NCBI GenBank assembly: GCA_036265385.1
Contig: DATAPD010000048.1
Location: 1 to 64,000 of the forward strand
Direction: 5' to 3'
Source of the DNA: DATAPD01 sp036265385
Lineage (GTDB): Bacteria > Acidobacteriota > Terriglobia > Terriglobales > Acidobacteriaceae
DNA length: 64,000 bases
In this document: piece after piece, positions 53,666 through 63,126 of the stretch
Numbering within the stretch: position 1 is the first letter of the stretch
Layout of the letters: every line of letters begins with the position of its first letter
Notes under the pieces: model-generated
Database searches by the model: none
What the model was told of the DNA's origin: nothing
What the model saw: the letters and a program-made list of their open reading frames with translations, nothing else
Translations under genes and position numbers: made by a program

Positions 53666-54748
53666 GTGAATCTGCCAGTAAATCCGCCGCTCCTTCCCAT
53701 GCTGGCAAAGCGTGTGGAGGAACTACCATCCGGTAGCGAATTCATTTATGAGCCGAAGTGGGACGGGTTCCGCGCGCTGATCTTTCGCGATGGCGAGGAG
53801 GTCTACATCCAGAGCCGCGACGAAAAACCGCTCAATCGATACTTTCCTGAACTGCTGGAACCCTTGCGGGCATCGCTTCCAGAGCGTTGCGTGGTTGATG
53901 GTGAGATCGTCATAGTCCGAGACGATGAACTCGACTTCGACGCGCTGCAGTTGCGACTTCATCCCGCAGCATCGCGGGTCAAACTTCTTGCGGGACAAAC
54001 TCCGTCATCCTTTGTCGCTTTCGATCTGCTCTGCCTAGGAGATAAAGATCTGCGAAACGCGCCGTTTGTAGATCGTCGCAAAGAGTTGGAACGTCAACTA
54101 AAGTCTGTCCCTCCACCGATTCATATCACGCCTGCAACATCGGATCGCGCAATCGCAACAGACTGGTTCAAGCGATTCGAAGGCGCAGGGTTGGACGGAG
54201 TTGTTGCAAAACCAGTAGCCGGAACATATGAGCCGAATAAGAGAGTGATGTTCAAGGTGAAGCACGAACGCGACTGCGATTGTGTAGTGGCTGGTTTCCG
54301 ATGGCATAAGAAAGGAGACCGTACCCTGGTGGGATCCCTATTACTTGGGCTGTTCGACGATTCCGGCACTCTGCAGCATGTCGGCGTATGCGCAAGCTTC
54401 AGCACAGAGAAGCGCAAGCAGCTTGCTGACTTTCTACAGCCATATCGCAAGAACGCACTTGCAGCTCATCCCTGGAAGGAATGGCAGGAAGGAGCAGAAG
54501 AAGGAGCTACCAGCCGGATGCCAGGAGGGAAGAGCCGCTGGAGCCAAGGTAAAGATCTCTCCTGGGAGCCACTCCGCCCGGAACTGGTTGTAGAAGTTGC
54601 GTATGACCACATGCAAGGTGACCGCTTTCGTCACACCGCGCAATTCCGCCGATGGCGCAACGACAAAAAGCCAACGGATTGCACCTATGCACAGCTAGAA
54701 GTTGTTCCACCCCAGGAACTGGCCGCGATCTTTCCTCACGGACGCTAA
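53666..54748 (+). CDS. ligC: ATP-dependent DNA ligase, LigC-like
   Basis: The 360-residue protein has the nucleotidyltransferase motif EPKWDGFRAL with the adenylated Lys near residue 30. Further motifs are DGEIVI, FDLLCL, EGVVAK-type LDGVVAKP, and the OB-fold part with KDLSWEPLRPELVVEVAYDH and GDRFRHTAQFRRW typical of mycobacterial LigC. It seals nicks, probably in an end-joining or base-repair pathway. It starts with GTG. Its stop is 2 bp from the stop of a convergent LigD-type polymerase gene. No Ku gene is in the window. Confidence 0.92.
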   Translation: MNLPVNPPLLPMLAKRVEELPSGSEFIYEPKWDGFRALIFRDGEEVYIQSRDEKPLNRYFPELLEPLRASLPERCVVDGEIVIVRDDELDFDALQLRLHPAASRVKLLAGQTPSSFVAFDLLCLGDKDLRNAPFVDRRKELERQLKSVPPPIHITPATSDRAIATDWFKRFEGAGLDGVVAKPVAGTYEPNKRVMFKVKHERDCDCVVAGFRWHKKGDRTLVGSLLLGLFDDSGTLQHVGVCASFSTEKRKQLADFLQPYRKNALAAHPWKEWQEGAEEGATSRMPGGKSRWSQGKDLSWEPLRPELVVEVAYDHMQGDRFRHTAQFRRWRNDKKPTDCTYAQLEVVPPQELAAIFPHGR

Positions 54749-54750
54749 CT

Positions 54751-56088
54751 TCAACTCTTTTTCTTTGGACGTGGCTTGGCTGCTGCCTTGTTCCACTCGC
54801 GCCATTCGCGCGTGGGATCATCATCTGGATCGGGAGTGTCCTGCTCGGGACGCATCTTCTCCGGCACATGCCGCAAATTTACCCGAATGCGCGTCCATGT
54901 TGAGGAACGTCCTCGCATGGAATCGACAAGTATGTCGTCAGGCGCAAGCAGATTTGAGATTTTCGAATATTTAGTCTTCCACCGCTCAAGTCCTGCGAGC
55001 GCAGCATTCTTGTCGGGGGAATTCGCAACCACGACGAGCGGCATTTTCGTCCGCGATTTTTTCGGCGCCGAGTTTCCAGACTTGCGAGCGCGTGACGGCG
55101 CAACCCGCGTTCCTTCTGCCGATCCCTTGCGAAAATGCGGTGGCCATGGCGCATCTCCAAGACCCTCAGCTTCGTCTTTTGCCGCGAGTTCAAGCAGTTT
55201 TTCCAGCGAACCCGGAGTCGCATCCATGGCGGCGTGCGGGTCACCCTCTTTCGCGAAGCGCTCTGGCACAGAGAAAATAGTGAACTCAGCAGGATCGCAG
55301 TTCGGAACCTCGCTCCAATCGAGCGGCGTCGAAACACGCGCATCGGGTAGAGGACGAACGGAGTAAGCCGAACACGTTGTTCGATCCTTCGCATTCTGGT
55401 TGTAATCGAGAAAAACGCCATGGCGCTCTTCTTTCCACCATTTCGAACTCGCCAGCGTTGGGAGACGTCGTTCGACAGCGCGTGACAATGCCACAGCAGC
55501 ACGTCTAACCTCCGTGAAAGTCCAGCGCGGCTGAATTCGGACATTGACGTGCATGCCACGCGAGCCGCTCGTTTTGGGCCATCCACGAAGTCCAACCTCT
55601 TCGAGAAATGCTTTTACTTCGAGCGCAACTAGACGAACTTTGTCCCAAGTCACGCCCGGAATGGGATCGAGATCAATTCTCAGTTCGTCAGGATGATCGA
55701 GATCGCCTGACCGCACCGGGTGAGGATGAAGTTCAATGCATCCGAGATTGACAATCCAGGCAAGGCCAGCAGCATCGTCAACGACCACTTCTTCGGCTGT
55801 TCGACCGGAAGGAAAGGATAGGGTCACCGTTCTCAGCCAATCTGGACGCTGTTCCGGTGCGCGCTTCTGGTAAAACGCGGGTGCTTCTGCTCCATCGACA
55901 AACCGCTTTAAAACAATCGGACGATCTTTGATTCCAGCGAGGGCGGCCGGAGCGATTGAAAGATAGTAGCGGACCAGGTCAATTTTTGAGACTTTGACTT
56001 GCACGGAGAAATAGAGCTTGTCCGGATGAGTAACGCGAACCTCGCGGCCCTCCACCGCAAGGACGAGGCTGTCGTCTTTCTTGGCCAC
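54751..56088 (-). CDS. Stand-alone LigD-type polymerase/primase (PolD-like)
   Basis: The 445-residue protein has the archaeo-eukaryotic primase-like POL domain of LigD. Motifs are VTHPDKLYF, LRIDLDPIPGVTWDKV with the catalytic D-x-D, KTSGSRGMHVNVRI, and DRTTCSAYSVRPLPDARVSTPLDW. A basic Ser/Lys-rich C-terminal extension (about 335-445) includes a second small domain that is not part of the POL core. In mycobacteria separate PolD proteins pair with LigC. Here ligase and polymerase are convergent neighbours, a split version of LigD. Confidence 0.92.
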   Translation of the reverse strand: MAKKDDSLVLAVEGREVRVTHPDKLYFSVQVKVSKIDLVRYYLSIAPAALAGIKDRPIVLKRFVDGAEAPAFYQKRAPEQRPDWLRTVTLSFPSGRTAEEVVVDDAAGLAWIVNLGCIELHPHPVRSGDLDHPDELRIDLDPIPGVTWDKVRLVALEVKAFLEEVGLRGWPKTSGSRGMHVNVRIQPRWTFTEVRRAAVALSRAVERRLPTLASSKWWKEERHGVFLDYNQNAKDRTTCSAYSVRPLPDARVSTPLDWSEVPNCDPAEFTIFSVPERFAKEGDPHAAMDATPGSLEKLLELAAKDEAEGLGDAPWPPHFRKGSAEGTRVAPSRARKSGNSAPKKSRTKMPLVVVANSPDKNAALAGLERWKTKYSKISNLLAPDDILVDSMRGRSSTWTRIRVNLRHVPEKMRPEQDTPDPDDDPTREWREWNKAAAKPRPKKKS

Positions 56089-56185
56089 CTAAACAGGCTA
56101 ACACTCGGGAACAGTCGGCGAACTCAGGTCTTCACTGCAAAATACCGCTCAGTGATCAAAGTTATTCGGTTCGCCGGTATGTGGC

Positions 56186-59100
56186 TTAATCCGCGCCAAT
56201 GCTCTCCGGTTCTGCTTGCCACGAGGTCGGGATGGGTGCCTCACCGACTCCTATTTTTTCCCGCAACAAGCGAGCTTCGAGTTCGGCTAATTGCGCCTCG
56301 ATGTCCTGTTCAGCTTTGCGTTTTCGTATCACTTCATCTCGATATCTGCGCAGGAAATAATCGATTGTCTCTACGCGGATCTTGATTGATCCGGAAGGCT
56401 TGTTCTCATCCAGATCTTTGAAGCAGAAATAAGGAGTTCCGCTTTGTTCAATGATGCCTTCGATAACCCCGTAGATCGGAGCATCATGCCCACACTTGAA
56501 ACTCGAGATTTCCAGTGCGACGAGATTCGGGTGGCGTGCTGCAAATTTCGCGGCCCAGACTTTGTGGTTCGTGCTGCACGAGTACGAATTCTTCCATGCA
56601 TCAGTGATGTCCAGCGGACTGCTAATCACGCCGGCCCGGACCTCCTCGCCAAACAATCTTTCGAGCATGTCGTCATCAATCGGGAGAGTGTTCTGCGAAA
56701 AGATTGGATAACCAAGCTTCTGGAACTCTTCCAGAATCTCGTGATTCAGTCCCGGATCATGATGGTAAGGCCTTCCAAGCATCACGATTCCGATTCGGTC
56801 CTCTCGCTCCAGTTGATCAAGCACCTGACGGGCTCGCTTGCGGATATCGCTTTCGTAAGCTTTCAAGGCAGCAAAGCCCGATTCGACCGCCCGATCATTT
56901 TCCTCTTGCGACAGTCCCAAAATTGGCTGCCAGGCCTGCAGCATCTGGTGCGCAAATAGCTTTCGATCCGCAAAGTTGAGAACCGGATCGATGTACTTCA
57001 CGTTGTGCTCAGCAAACACGTCATTTTCTTTCGTGAAGGCAGCCTTCACAGTTTCCGGAGTCGCCGTCACCGTCGGACACGCATTCGTTCCGACAATCTT
57101 CACAAGCGAGGAATGCAAAACGTCGTACATCGGGAAAAAGATGGCATCGAGCGGCTTCTTTCGATGTTTCTCCTGGATCAGGTTGTAAACATGTGAAATC
57201 CCAATCTTGGCAGGGAAGCACGGGTCGATCGCGCCACGGCTTGCACCGGCACGATACAGTTCCTGGCTCGTATAGTCGGAGTAGATAATGTTTTCCGGCT
57301 GCACTCCGAGACTTTCGAAGTAGGCATTGAATAATGGAGCGTAGGTGTAGATGTTCAGAACACGTGGAATACCGATGCGAATCTTTTTACGGTTCTGCAT
57401 CAGCGCCACGCGTTCCTTTGCATATTTCGTCCAGACGCGACTGGGGGCGGGATCGGCAACGCTCTTGGCGTTGGTTGGCCGGAACACTTCTTTCGACGCA
57501 TAGTCCACAAAATTCGGGTGCTGATCGCGGATTTTGTCCAGTCCAGCCTTGATGTCCTTCATGTCGTTGATGTCTTCGACAGTGCCTTTTTCGCAAGTGG
57601 CAATAATCAGTCGCTGTTCTCCGAGCATCAACGGGACTTTCGTCACCTTCTCAATCGGAACAAGGTTCTTCACTGGCTCTGTGCGGACGTCAATGAACGT
57701 GCGGAGGCAATTATTCTTGCAGAAATAGCAGCGAGTATCTTCGTTGCGAGTTGTTCGATACTCAATTTTTCGCACGGCGTCGAGACCAACAAAGCTCGTC
57801 TGCAAGCCGTTCCGCCAGAGTCGCAGCGACTCCTGAGCGGCACCAATTGCACCGGATTCTCCGCAATGTTCGTGAACAATAATTTCCGGTTCTCTCCCGG
57901 CTGCCCGGAAACTATTGCGAATGAAGTCGACCTCGGCCTTGACTACTGCGAGATTGTTTTGCGTCCCGCCTTGCAGGACGAATCGTGACCCGAGTGCCGC
58001 CAAATTGGGGATGCTGGCGACATACAGGAAAACATTCTTCGGTAGCACCGCGGCCAATCCGGCCAGGATCTCTTCGGCCCTCCATCCCTGACGCTGAAAG
58101 TTCACAATATCGGACTGCATGAAGACCGCGCATCCATAACCAAAAACCGGCATAGATTGAGCGGAGAACGCCAGATCGGCATATTGATTCACGTTTAGGC
58201 CGAAGCCTTCGGCGGTCGATTGCAGGAAATAGCCGTTGCCAGCCGAGCATTGCGTATTCAGCTTGAAGTCCTTCACGCGCCCGTTATGCAGGATGATGAT
58301 CTTGATGTCTTGCCCACCGACATCCACGATCACGTGGGGGTCTTCATAAAACTTCAAAGCAGATTCGATATGCGCGACCGTCTCGACCAGCGCCACGTCG
58401 GCATTCAGCACGTCTTTCAAGATGTCTTTTGCGTAGCCTGTCGTTGCGACGCCGAGAACTTCCAGCTTGGCATTTTGATCTTCCACCTGCTTGCGCAGGT
58501 TCTCGAACATATCGATGGTGTCCTGGATCGGGTTGCCGTTCGACAGTTGATAAGACTTACAGAGAATCTCGCCGTGTTCGTCGAGCAGCACGGCCTTGGT
58601 CGATGTCGAACCACCATCGATCCCAATAAAGCCGCCAACTGTGCTTCCTTTTTGAAACGTTGCCGGAGTGAATTTCTTCCGGCGATACGTTTCCTTGAAG
58701 GCGTCAAATGCGCCAACATCTTCGACTAAGCCCTTCCCGCCTGACTTCGCTTTCTCCTCCTGACGGCCATACTCGATGTAATCAATCAGCCCTTCATACC
58801 CGCGGTAGCATCCAATACAGTCGTCTTCCGATCGGCCAAACTCAATTGCGCCGAGGGCAGCGAAGTACTGGGCATTTTGCGGAACTTTGATCAGATCTTC
58901 CGGCTTCATTCCCTCAGGAACGGCAACCTTCCGTTCCTGCCACATGCGGGGAATGTTTGCCTGCCATGCTTCGCGCATGCCGCGGATAAAGCTGTTAGGA
59001 CCACCGAGCAATAGCACGTGCGGACGCAACGTGTGTCCGCGAGTGAGAACGCTCAGGTTCTGCAAGACGATAGCTTCGAAGAGAGAGGCCATCAGTTCAT

Positions 59101-59773
59101 CTGATGGCGTACCAACTTTCTGCAAGCCGTTGATATCGGTTTCTGCGAAGACTCCGCATTTTCCAGCTACTTTGTGAAGCTTCACTCCGTGATATTTCTG
59201 ATCGGCAAGCAAATCAGTCGGGATCTTCAGCTTTGCGTTGATCTTGTCGATGACTGCGCCTGTGCCGCCGGCGCACTTGTCATTCATAGACGGAATCTTT
59301 TTCTTTCGGCCAGTTTCGTCATCGTCCTTGAAAACGATGATCTTTGCGTCTTGCCCGCCAAGTTCGATCACGGAATAAACTTCGGGATGGAGTTTCTCCA
59401 CCGCCAGAGAGACGGCGGTCACTTCCTGCACGAACTTTGCTCCCACTCGATCTGCGATTGCGCCGCCACCAGAGCCGGTTACAAACATCCGCGTATTGTG
59501 CCGATTGATCCCGGTGTCGCTCTCCATTCGTTTCAGGAATTCGAGCGATTTCTCTGGCTGCTTCGTTTCATGACGCTGGTAGTCCTGCCAGAGCACTTTG
59601 TCGGTGGCCGCTTCGACAATGACTGCCTTTACGGTTGTTGAACCGATATCCAGGCCGACCATGAAATGTGTTTCGTGGCCGTGTGGTTTGTGCATTGGAG
59701 CTACTTGCACCTGCGGCTTGGCGAATTCAAACCCTTCGATCTGAATCAATTGGGGCGTGCTGTGATCGTGCAT
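56186..59773 (-). CDS. Acyl-CoA dehydratase activase / double-cubane reductase-like fusion
   Basis: The 1195-residue protein has two BcrAD/BadFG/HgdC-type ASKHA ATPase domains. The first, about 38-320, has FMVGLDIGSTTVKAV and NDKCAGGTG; the second, about 385-650, has FIGIDGGSTSTKAVL and NTQCSAGNGYF. Each has the Cys that helps bind the bridging [4Fe-4S] cluster. A CxxC segment (CYFCKNNC) and a C-terminal DUF2229/HgdB-like region follow (about 790-1150: GIPRVLNIYTYAPLF, GRPYHHDPGLNHEI, KCGHDAPIYGVIEGI). Activases use ATP to lower electron potential for a partner. The partner is the next gene upstream (59838-61628). I start at the ATG at 59773 after AGAGGA. Confidence 0.87.
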   Translation of the reverse strand: MHDHSTPQLIQIEGFEFAKPQVQVAPMHKPHGHETHFMVGLDIGSTTVKAVIVEAATDKVLWQDYQRHETKQPEKSLEFLKRMESDTGINRHNTRMFVTGSGGGAIADRVGAKFVQEVTAVSLAVEKLHPEVYSVIELGGQDAKIIVFKDDDETGRKKKIPSMNDKCAGGTGAVIDKINAKLKIPTDLLADQKYHGVKLHKVAGKCGVFAETDINGLQKVGTPSDELMASLFEAIVLQNLSVLTRGHTLRPHVLLLGGPNSFIRGMREAWQANIPRMWQERKVAVPEGMKPEDLIKVPQNAQYFAALGAIEFGRSEDDCIGCYRGYEGLIDYIEYGRQEEKAKSGGKGLVEDVGAFDAFKETYRRKKFTPATFQKGSTVGGFIGIDGGSTSTKAVLLDEHGEILCKSYQLSNGNPIQDTIDMFENLRKQVEDQNAKLEVLGVATTGYAKDILKDVLNADVALVETVAHIESALKFYEDPHVIVDVGGQDIKIIILHNGRVKDFKLNTQCSAGNGYFLQSTAEGFGLNVNQYADLAFSAQSMPVFGYGCAVFMQSDIVNFQRQGWRAEEILAGLAAVLPKNVFLYVASIPNLAALGSRFVLQGGTQNNLAVVKAEVDFIRNSFRAAGREPEIIVHEHCGESGAIGAAQESLRLWRNGLQTSFVGLDAVRKIEYRTTRNEDTRCYFCKNNCLRTFIDVRTEPVKNLVPIEKVTKVPLMLGEQRLIIATCEKGTVEDINDMKDIKAGLDKIRDQHPNFVDYASKEVFRPTNAKSVADPAPSRVWTKYAKERVALMQNRKKIRIGIPRVLNIYTYAPLFNAYFESLGVQPENIIYSDYTSQELYRAGASRGAIDPCFPAKIGISHVYNLIQEKHRKKPLDAIFFPMYDVLHSSLVKIVGTNACPTVTATPETVKAAFTKENDVFAEHNVKYIDPVLNFADRKLFAHQMLQAWQPILGLSQEENDRAVESGFAALKAYESDIRKRARQVLDQLEREDRIGIVMLGRPYHHDPGLNHEILEEFQKLGYPIFSQNTLPIDDDMLERLFGEEVRAGVISSPLDITDAWKNSYSCSTNHKVWAAKFAARHPNLVALEISSFKCGHDAPIYGVIEGIIEQSGTPYFCFKDLDENKPSGSIKIRVETIDYFLRRYRDEVIRKRKAEQDIEAQLAELEARLLREKIGVGEAPIPTSWQAEPESIGAD

Positions 59774-59837
59774 TCTGTCCTCTCGGCTGTTCAACGGATG
59801 TCTTTGCAGACTCCCGATTGGTCGAGTCGTTTAATGA

Positions 59838-61628
59838 TTAATCTCCGGACATCGCAGGAACAGCCTCAACGCGTACTCGCTCCCGCTTTTTCAATCTCCT
59901 GTCACGATCAATCCGATCACTCACGTGCAGGATGAACTGGGCTGCCGTGCCCGCCACGCCTTTCCTGTGCGGCACATGATAGAAAGGCCGCTTCAGTTCC
60001 GGATGCTCATCGATGTACTCGCGGATCTCCTCAAGACTCTCTCCGGTCGATTTCAGACACTGCTCAAATTCCGTCTTAGCCTTGACCTTCGCCTCACCGA
60101 GCGCCATCTGCACACGACTGTGCGCATTGACTTCGCCCTCTCCGGAAGTCTCAATCGGCAGGAAGATCATGTCCTTGAATTTATTGATTACGGCAGACTG
60201 AACACCGTCCGACTGTGACGATGGCATGCAACCGAACGGCTTCAGCGCAAGCACCATGTGACAGAGCTTGTGCACCGTGTAGTACACATTCTTTCCAACT
60301 TCAAGGTGTCCTTCGCCGCCACGTGCAAACTGGTTATAGAACGGATGCGCCAGATCGGCGAGTTCCGCTTGCGGCGCAAGATGGTGTGTGATCCCGCCCA
60401 GGTTTTTCGCCGTGCGGTGGTAAAAGAAGTTCCACATCCGCTCGCCCGTTCCGATACCCCACAGCTTTTTTCGCAGGCCGATGTAGTTGGCGAATTGCTT
60501 CTTGCCTTCATACCACTTGGGATTTCGATGCGGTCGGTTCACCGGCCACTTCGCAATGGCATGCGCCTTAGCCTGGTACATCAGGTATGCAACCCAGGTG
60601 GCGATGGGTTCGACGAGGACCTGGGAGCCTTCACGCTCCAGGAAGTCGAACATGTGGAAGTTTCCATCGCCTTCCGTGATTTGAGCCCAGAACTCGCCCG
60701 TGATCTTCACCAGCGGTTTTACCCTAGTCCGATCCACCTCGATCGAATCCATGCGCTCGCGTGCATTCTTCAATGCGTTCAGATAATCCTTGCCCCACAT
60801 GTGCTCATGCCATTTCCCGAACACATTGAATGTATTGCGAAGGACTTTATTGTTCTTGAACTTCGGTTTTGCCCAATTCGGCGCGAGTTGCTCGATTTCA
60901 TACGACTTCCGGTTTCGCAAGTCCTCGCATAAGCCGTCGACCATCTCGCGAAACACTCGATCGGTTTCGCCCGCATTCACTTCGTAAGGACGGATCTGGT
61001 AAATCAAGTCGTTGATCACATCGCCGAGGTGCATGGCATTGAGCATGCCGAAGCCAAAGTCGACTGTGAACTTCAATCCCGGCTCACCAGAAGCGGCCTT
61101 GATGCCATCGCTGTCCTTGAACAGCAACACGCGGAAACCATCGAAGCCCGCGTTCTTCAGTGCAAATCGATACTCTGCCTCGTACATTCCGAATCGACAG
61201 GGCCCGCACGAGCCGGCAGTGAAGAAGACATAGTTGTCCAGGATCTTTTGTCGCGGGATCCCTTCCTTCTCCAAAAACTGGAGATACTGCACGAGATTTC
61301 CGACCGTGAAATATGTCGGATTGCACTGCCCGTTGTTTCCGAATTCCTTTCCTGTCTGGAAGGCATTCACGTTCGGAACGGGCAGCTTCTCGCATCGATA
61401 CCCGCACCCTTGGAAGACAGCACGAATCAAATCTTCATGCTTCCAAGTGAAACCTCCAAAGAGGATCGTCACCCGGTTTCGCTCTTCTGCCGTGAAGGCG
61501 CGCTCCACCGGACGGTGGAAGTGCTTGGGCTGGTCCAAGCCAGCGATCTGGCGCAGTCGCGCGCGTTCTTGCTCTAGACGTTTCTTAATCTCTATGTCGC
61601 TGTCAATCTGGACAAGATTGGTAGCCAC
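59838..61628 (-). CDS. 2-hydroxyacyl-CoA dehydratase-like (double-cubane cluster family) protein
   Basis: The 596-residue protein has the features of the HgdB/DUF2229-like group: VTILFGGFTWKHEDLIRAV, NNGQCNPTYFTVGNL, FFTAGSCGPCRFGMYEAEY and ALKPFGCMPSSQSDG. Conserved Cys in NGQC, GSCGPC and FGCMPS are candidate Fe-S ligands. It starts with GTG after GGAGGA and is followed after 64 bp by the giant activase. The pair is the layout of ATP-driven low-potential reductases. The substrate is not a classical amino-acid-derived 2-hydroxyacyl-CoA, because no CoA-transferase or dehydrogenase is adjacent. The pair is common in bacteria but its job is not established. Confidence 0.82.
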   Translation of the reverse strand: MATNLVQIDSDIEIKKRLEQERARLRQIAGLDQPKHFHRPVERAFTAEERNRVTILFGGFTWKHEDLIRAVFQGCGYRCEKLPVPNVNAFQTGKEFGNNGQCNPTYFTVGNLVQYLQFLEKEGIPRQKILDNYVFFTAGSCGPCRFGMYEAEYRFALKNAGFDGFRVLLFKDSDGIKAASGEPGLKFTVDFGFGMLNAMHLGDVINDLIYQIRPYEVNAGETDRVFREMVDGLCEDLRNRKSYEIEQLAPNWAKPKFKNNKVLRNTFNVFGKWHEHMWGKDYLNALKNARERMDSIEVDRTRVKPLVKITGEFWAQITEGDGNFHMFDFLEREGSQVLVEPIATWVAYLMYQAKAHAIAKWPVNRPHRNPKWYEGKKQFANYIGLRKKLWGIGTGERMWNFFYHRTAKNLGGITHHLAPQAELADLAHPFYNQFARGGEGHLEVGKNVYYTVHKLCHMVLALKPFGCMPSSQSDGVQSAVINKFKDMIFLPIETSGEGEVNAHSRVQMALGEAKVKAKTEFEQCLKSTGESLEEIREYIDEHPELKRPFYHVPHRKGVAGTAAQFILHVSDRIDRDRRLKKRERVRVEAVPAMSGD

Positions 61629-61639
61629 GCTTTCCTCCG

Positions 61640-62140
61640 GCTGTCCTTGATGGATACGTATCGTCTGGAAGAATTGAGAAGGAGGGTTGAGATTCGAGCG
61701 CAGATTTGCTTAGACGAGGCGCACGGGGCGTAGGGAACTGTGAAAATGCTCCCTCGATTCCGGGCTTACCATCCCAAAACATCCGAACTCCAAAAACCGG
61801 TCAGGAGGTCGAAGGATTGCGCCGGGCGTTCGCGGCCGAATACCGAGGCGCGTGGACTGAGCAACATTGGTTAAGTTGGATGCGACTTACCAGACTTGGT
61901 CTGGATTTCTTATGCACCCAAAACAACTCCCGTGGTCGTCGATTGTTTTTAGCAAGAAGAAAGTCGGAGATTCAAGGGTTGAATCGTAAACAAATTGGCG
62001 ATGTCTGGATCGGGGTTTTCGCTAACATACACCTTCTCTTCTACTTGGAGCGCGCTTATGAAAGTGACACGCGAATTTAAAAAAAGTACTGTTGAACCGT
62101 GGCGGTAGTCCTTTCGGAACGATCCGCGGCGTGTTAAGAC
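61640..62140 (+). other. Gap of about 500 bp without a convincing gene
   Basis: It holds a small perfect hairpin, CCAGAC-TTG-GTCTGG (61890-61904), followed by ATTTCTT. A 124-codon frame at 61706-62080 has no ribosome-binding site and no family resemblance, and I do not call it. The right end carries the promoter of the AMIN gene. The upstream region of the minus-strand dehydratase-like gene at 61628 is also here. Confidence 0.5.
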
Positions 62141-62149
62141 TGTTACAAT
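62141..62149 (+). promoter_or_regulatory. Extended -10 promoter of the AMIN gene
   Basis: TG-T-TACAAT at 62141-62149 is an extended -10 element 14 nt before the ATG at 62164. The start point near 62156 would leave a leader of under ten bases, and no clear ribosome-binding site is present. No good -35 is seen, as is usual for extended -10 promoters. Confidence 0.45.
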
Positions 62150-62163
62150 CGCGGTAATCTTCC

Positions 62164-63108
62164 ATGCTGAAGTCTTCTATATTTGCGCTCGGTCTGGCGC
62201 TAGCTCTTCTTTCGGTGAGCGGATCGGCACTCGCTCAATCCAACGCGCAAGTTCAAAAAGTTGTTCTATTACCCAGCACCAAGGACGTAGAAATCGAGAT
62301 ACGCGCCACCCATCGCATTGTTCCCCAATCGCAAGTGGTGGCCGGACCCGATCGATTGGTCCTTGATTTCGCGGGTGCGGTTCCCGGAGCGCAGTTGCGT
62401 ACGCTTGCCGTCAACCGCGGCGGAGTGAAAGCGGTGCGCAGCGGCTTGTTTCGTTCGAACCCTCCGATCACACGCGTTGTGCTAGATCTCAATGGCCCAC
62501 TCCCATATCAGGTTTTTCCATCGGGGAGTTCGGTAATCATCAAGCTGGGAGAGCAGAGCACGGCAACCTCAACTCCAGCACCTGTTGTCAACGAGGCGCC
62601 CGCGCCGCCTCCTCCGGTATTGAACGTGAGTTTTCAGAATGGAAAGATGAGTGTTACGGCGGAACGCACCAACTTGGCCGCCGTTTTGACCGAGATTCGG
62701 AAGCAGACCAATGCTGAAATTGCGATTCCCGCCGGGGCTGAGCAAGAGCCCGTAATCGCGAAACTCGGCCCTGGGCCGGTGCGTGAGGTTGTGGCGGCAC
62801 TTCTGAACGGATCGAACTACAACTTCATTATCGTCGGAACAGATTCCAGCCTCGTTCGTCTTCTGTTAAGTCCGAAGGGATCTGGAGCGCCCTACGCTCC
62901 ACCTCCTGCGCCTGCCGCCTACAATCCGGCACCACCTCAGCGGATCGCGCCACCTCCACAACCCACCCAACCTGCCGAAACGATGCCTCAGGAGCAGGAA
63001 GTTCCCGAACAAAGTGGAGATCAGGCGAACGATAATCCGCAAGGAAATGAACCAGGAAACCAGCCCGCGAACGAGCCTGGTCCTCAGCCCGGACCACCAC
63101 CGCAGTAA
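62164..63108 (+). CDS. AMIN/STN-domain periplasmic protein, PilQ N-terminus-like
   Basis: The 314-residue protein has a signal peptide cleaved after ALA (about residue 24) and an AMIN domain at about 30-125 (VEIEIRATHRIVPQS, RLVLDFAGAV, ITRVVLDLNGPLPYQV). A Pro-rich linker and an STN/secretin-N-like domain at about 155-240 follow (MSVTAERTNLAAVLTEIRKQT, VREVVAALLNGSNYNFII). The tail is rich in Pro, Gln, Asn and Gly. It resembles the cell-wall-binding and plug-side part of type IV pilus secretins without the secretin pore. A role in anchoring an envelope complex to peptidoglycan is likely. Confidence 0.85.
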   Translation: MLKSSIFALGLALALLSVSGSALAQSNAQVQKVVLLPSTKDVEIEIRATHRIVPQSQVVAGPDRLVLDFAGAVPGAQLRTLAVNRGGVKAVRSGLFRSNPPITRVVLDLNGPLPYQVFPSGSSVIIKLGEQSTATSTPAPVVNEAPAPPPPVLNVSFQNGKMSVTAERTNLAAVLTEIRKQTNAEIAIPAGAEQEPVIAKLGPGPVREVVAALLNGSNYNFIIVGTDSSLVRLLLSPKGSGAPYAPPPAPAAYNPAPPQRIAPPPQPTQPAETMPQEQEVPEQSGDQANDNPQGNEPGNQPANEPGPQPGPPPQ

Positions 63109-63126
63109 CTAATTCCGCCTTAGTTA
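63106..63126. repeat. 7-bp inverted repeat joining two convergent stop codons
   Basis: TAACTAA (63106-63112) and TTAGTTA (63120-63126) flank TTCCGCC. The left arm contains the TAA stop of the AMIN gene and the right arm the TAA stop of the minus-strand gene. The arms are short and AT-rich with no T-run, so any terminator activity would be weak. Confidence 0.35.

Noticed and set aside
61706..62080. 124-codon frame upstream of the AMIN gene
   Set aside because: No ribosome-binding site, irregular composition and no family resemblance.
63106..63126. Rho-independent terminator between AMIN and the convergent gene
   Set aside because: The 7-bp arms are AT-rich and no T-run follows on either strand.
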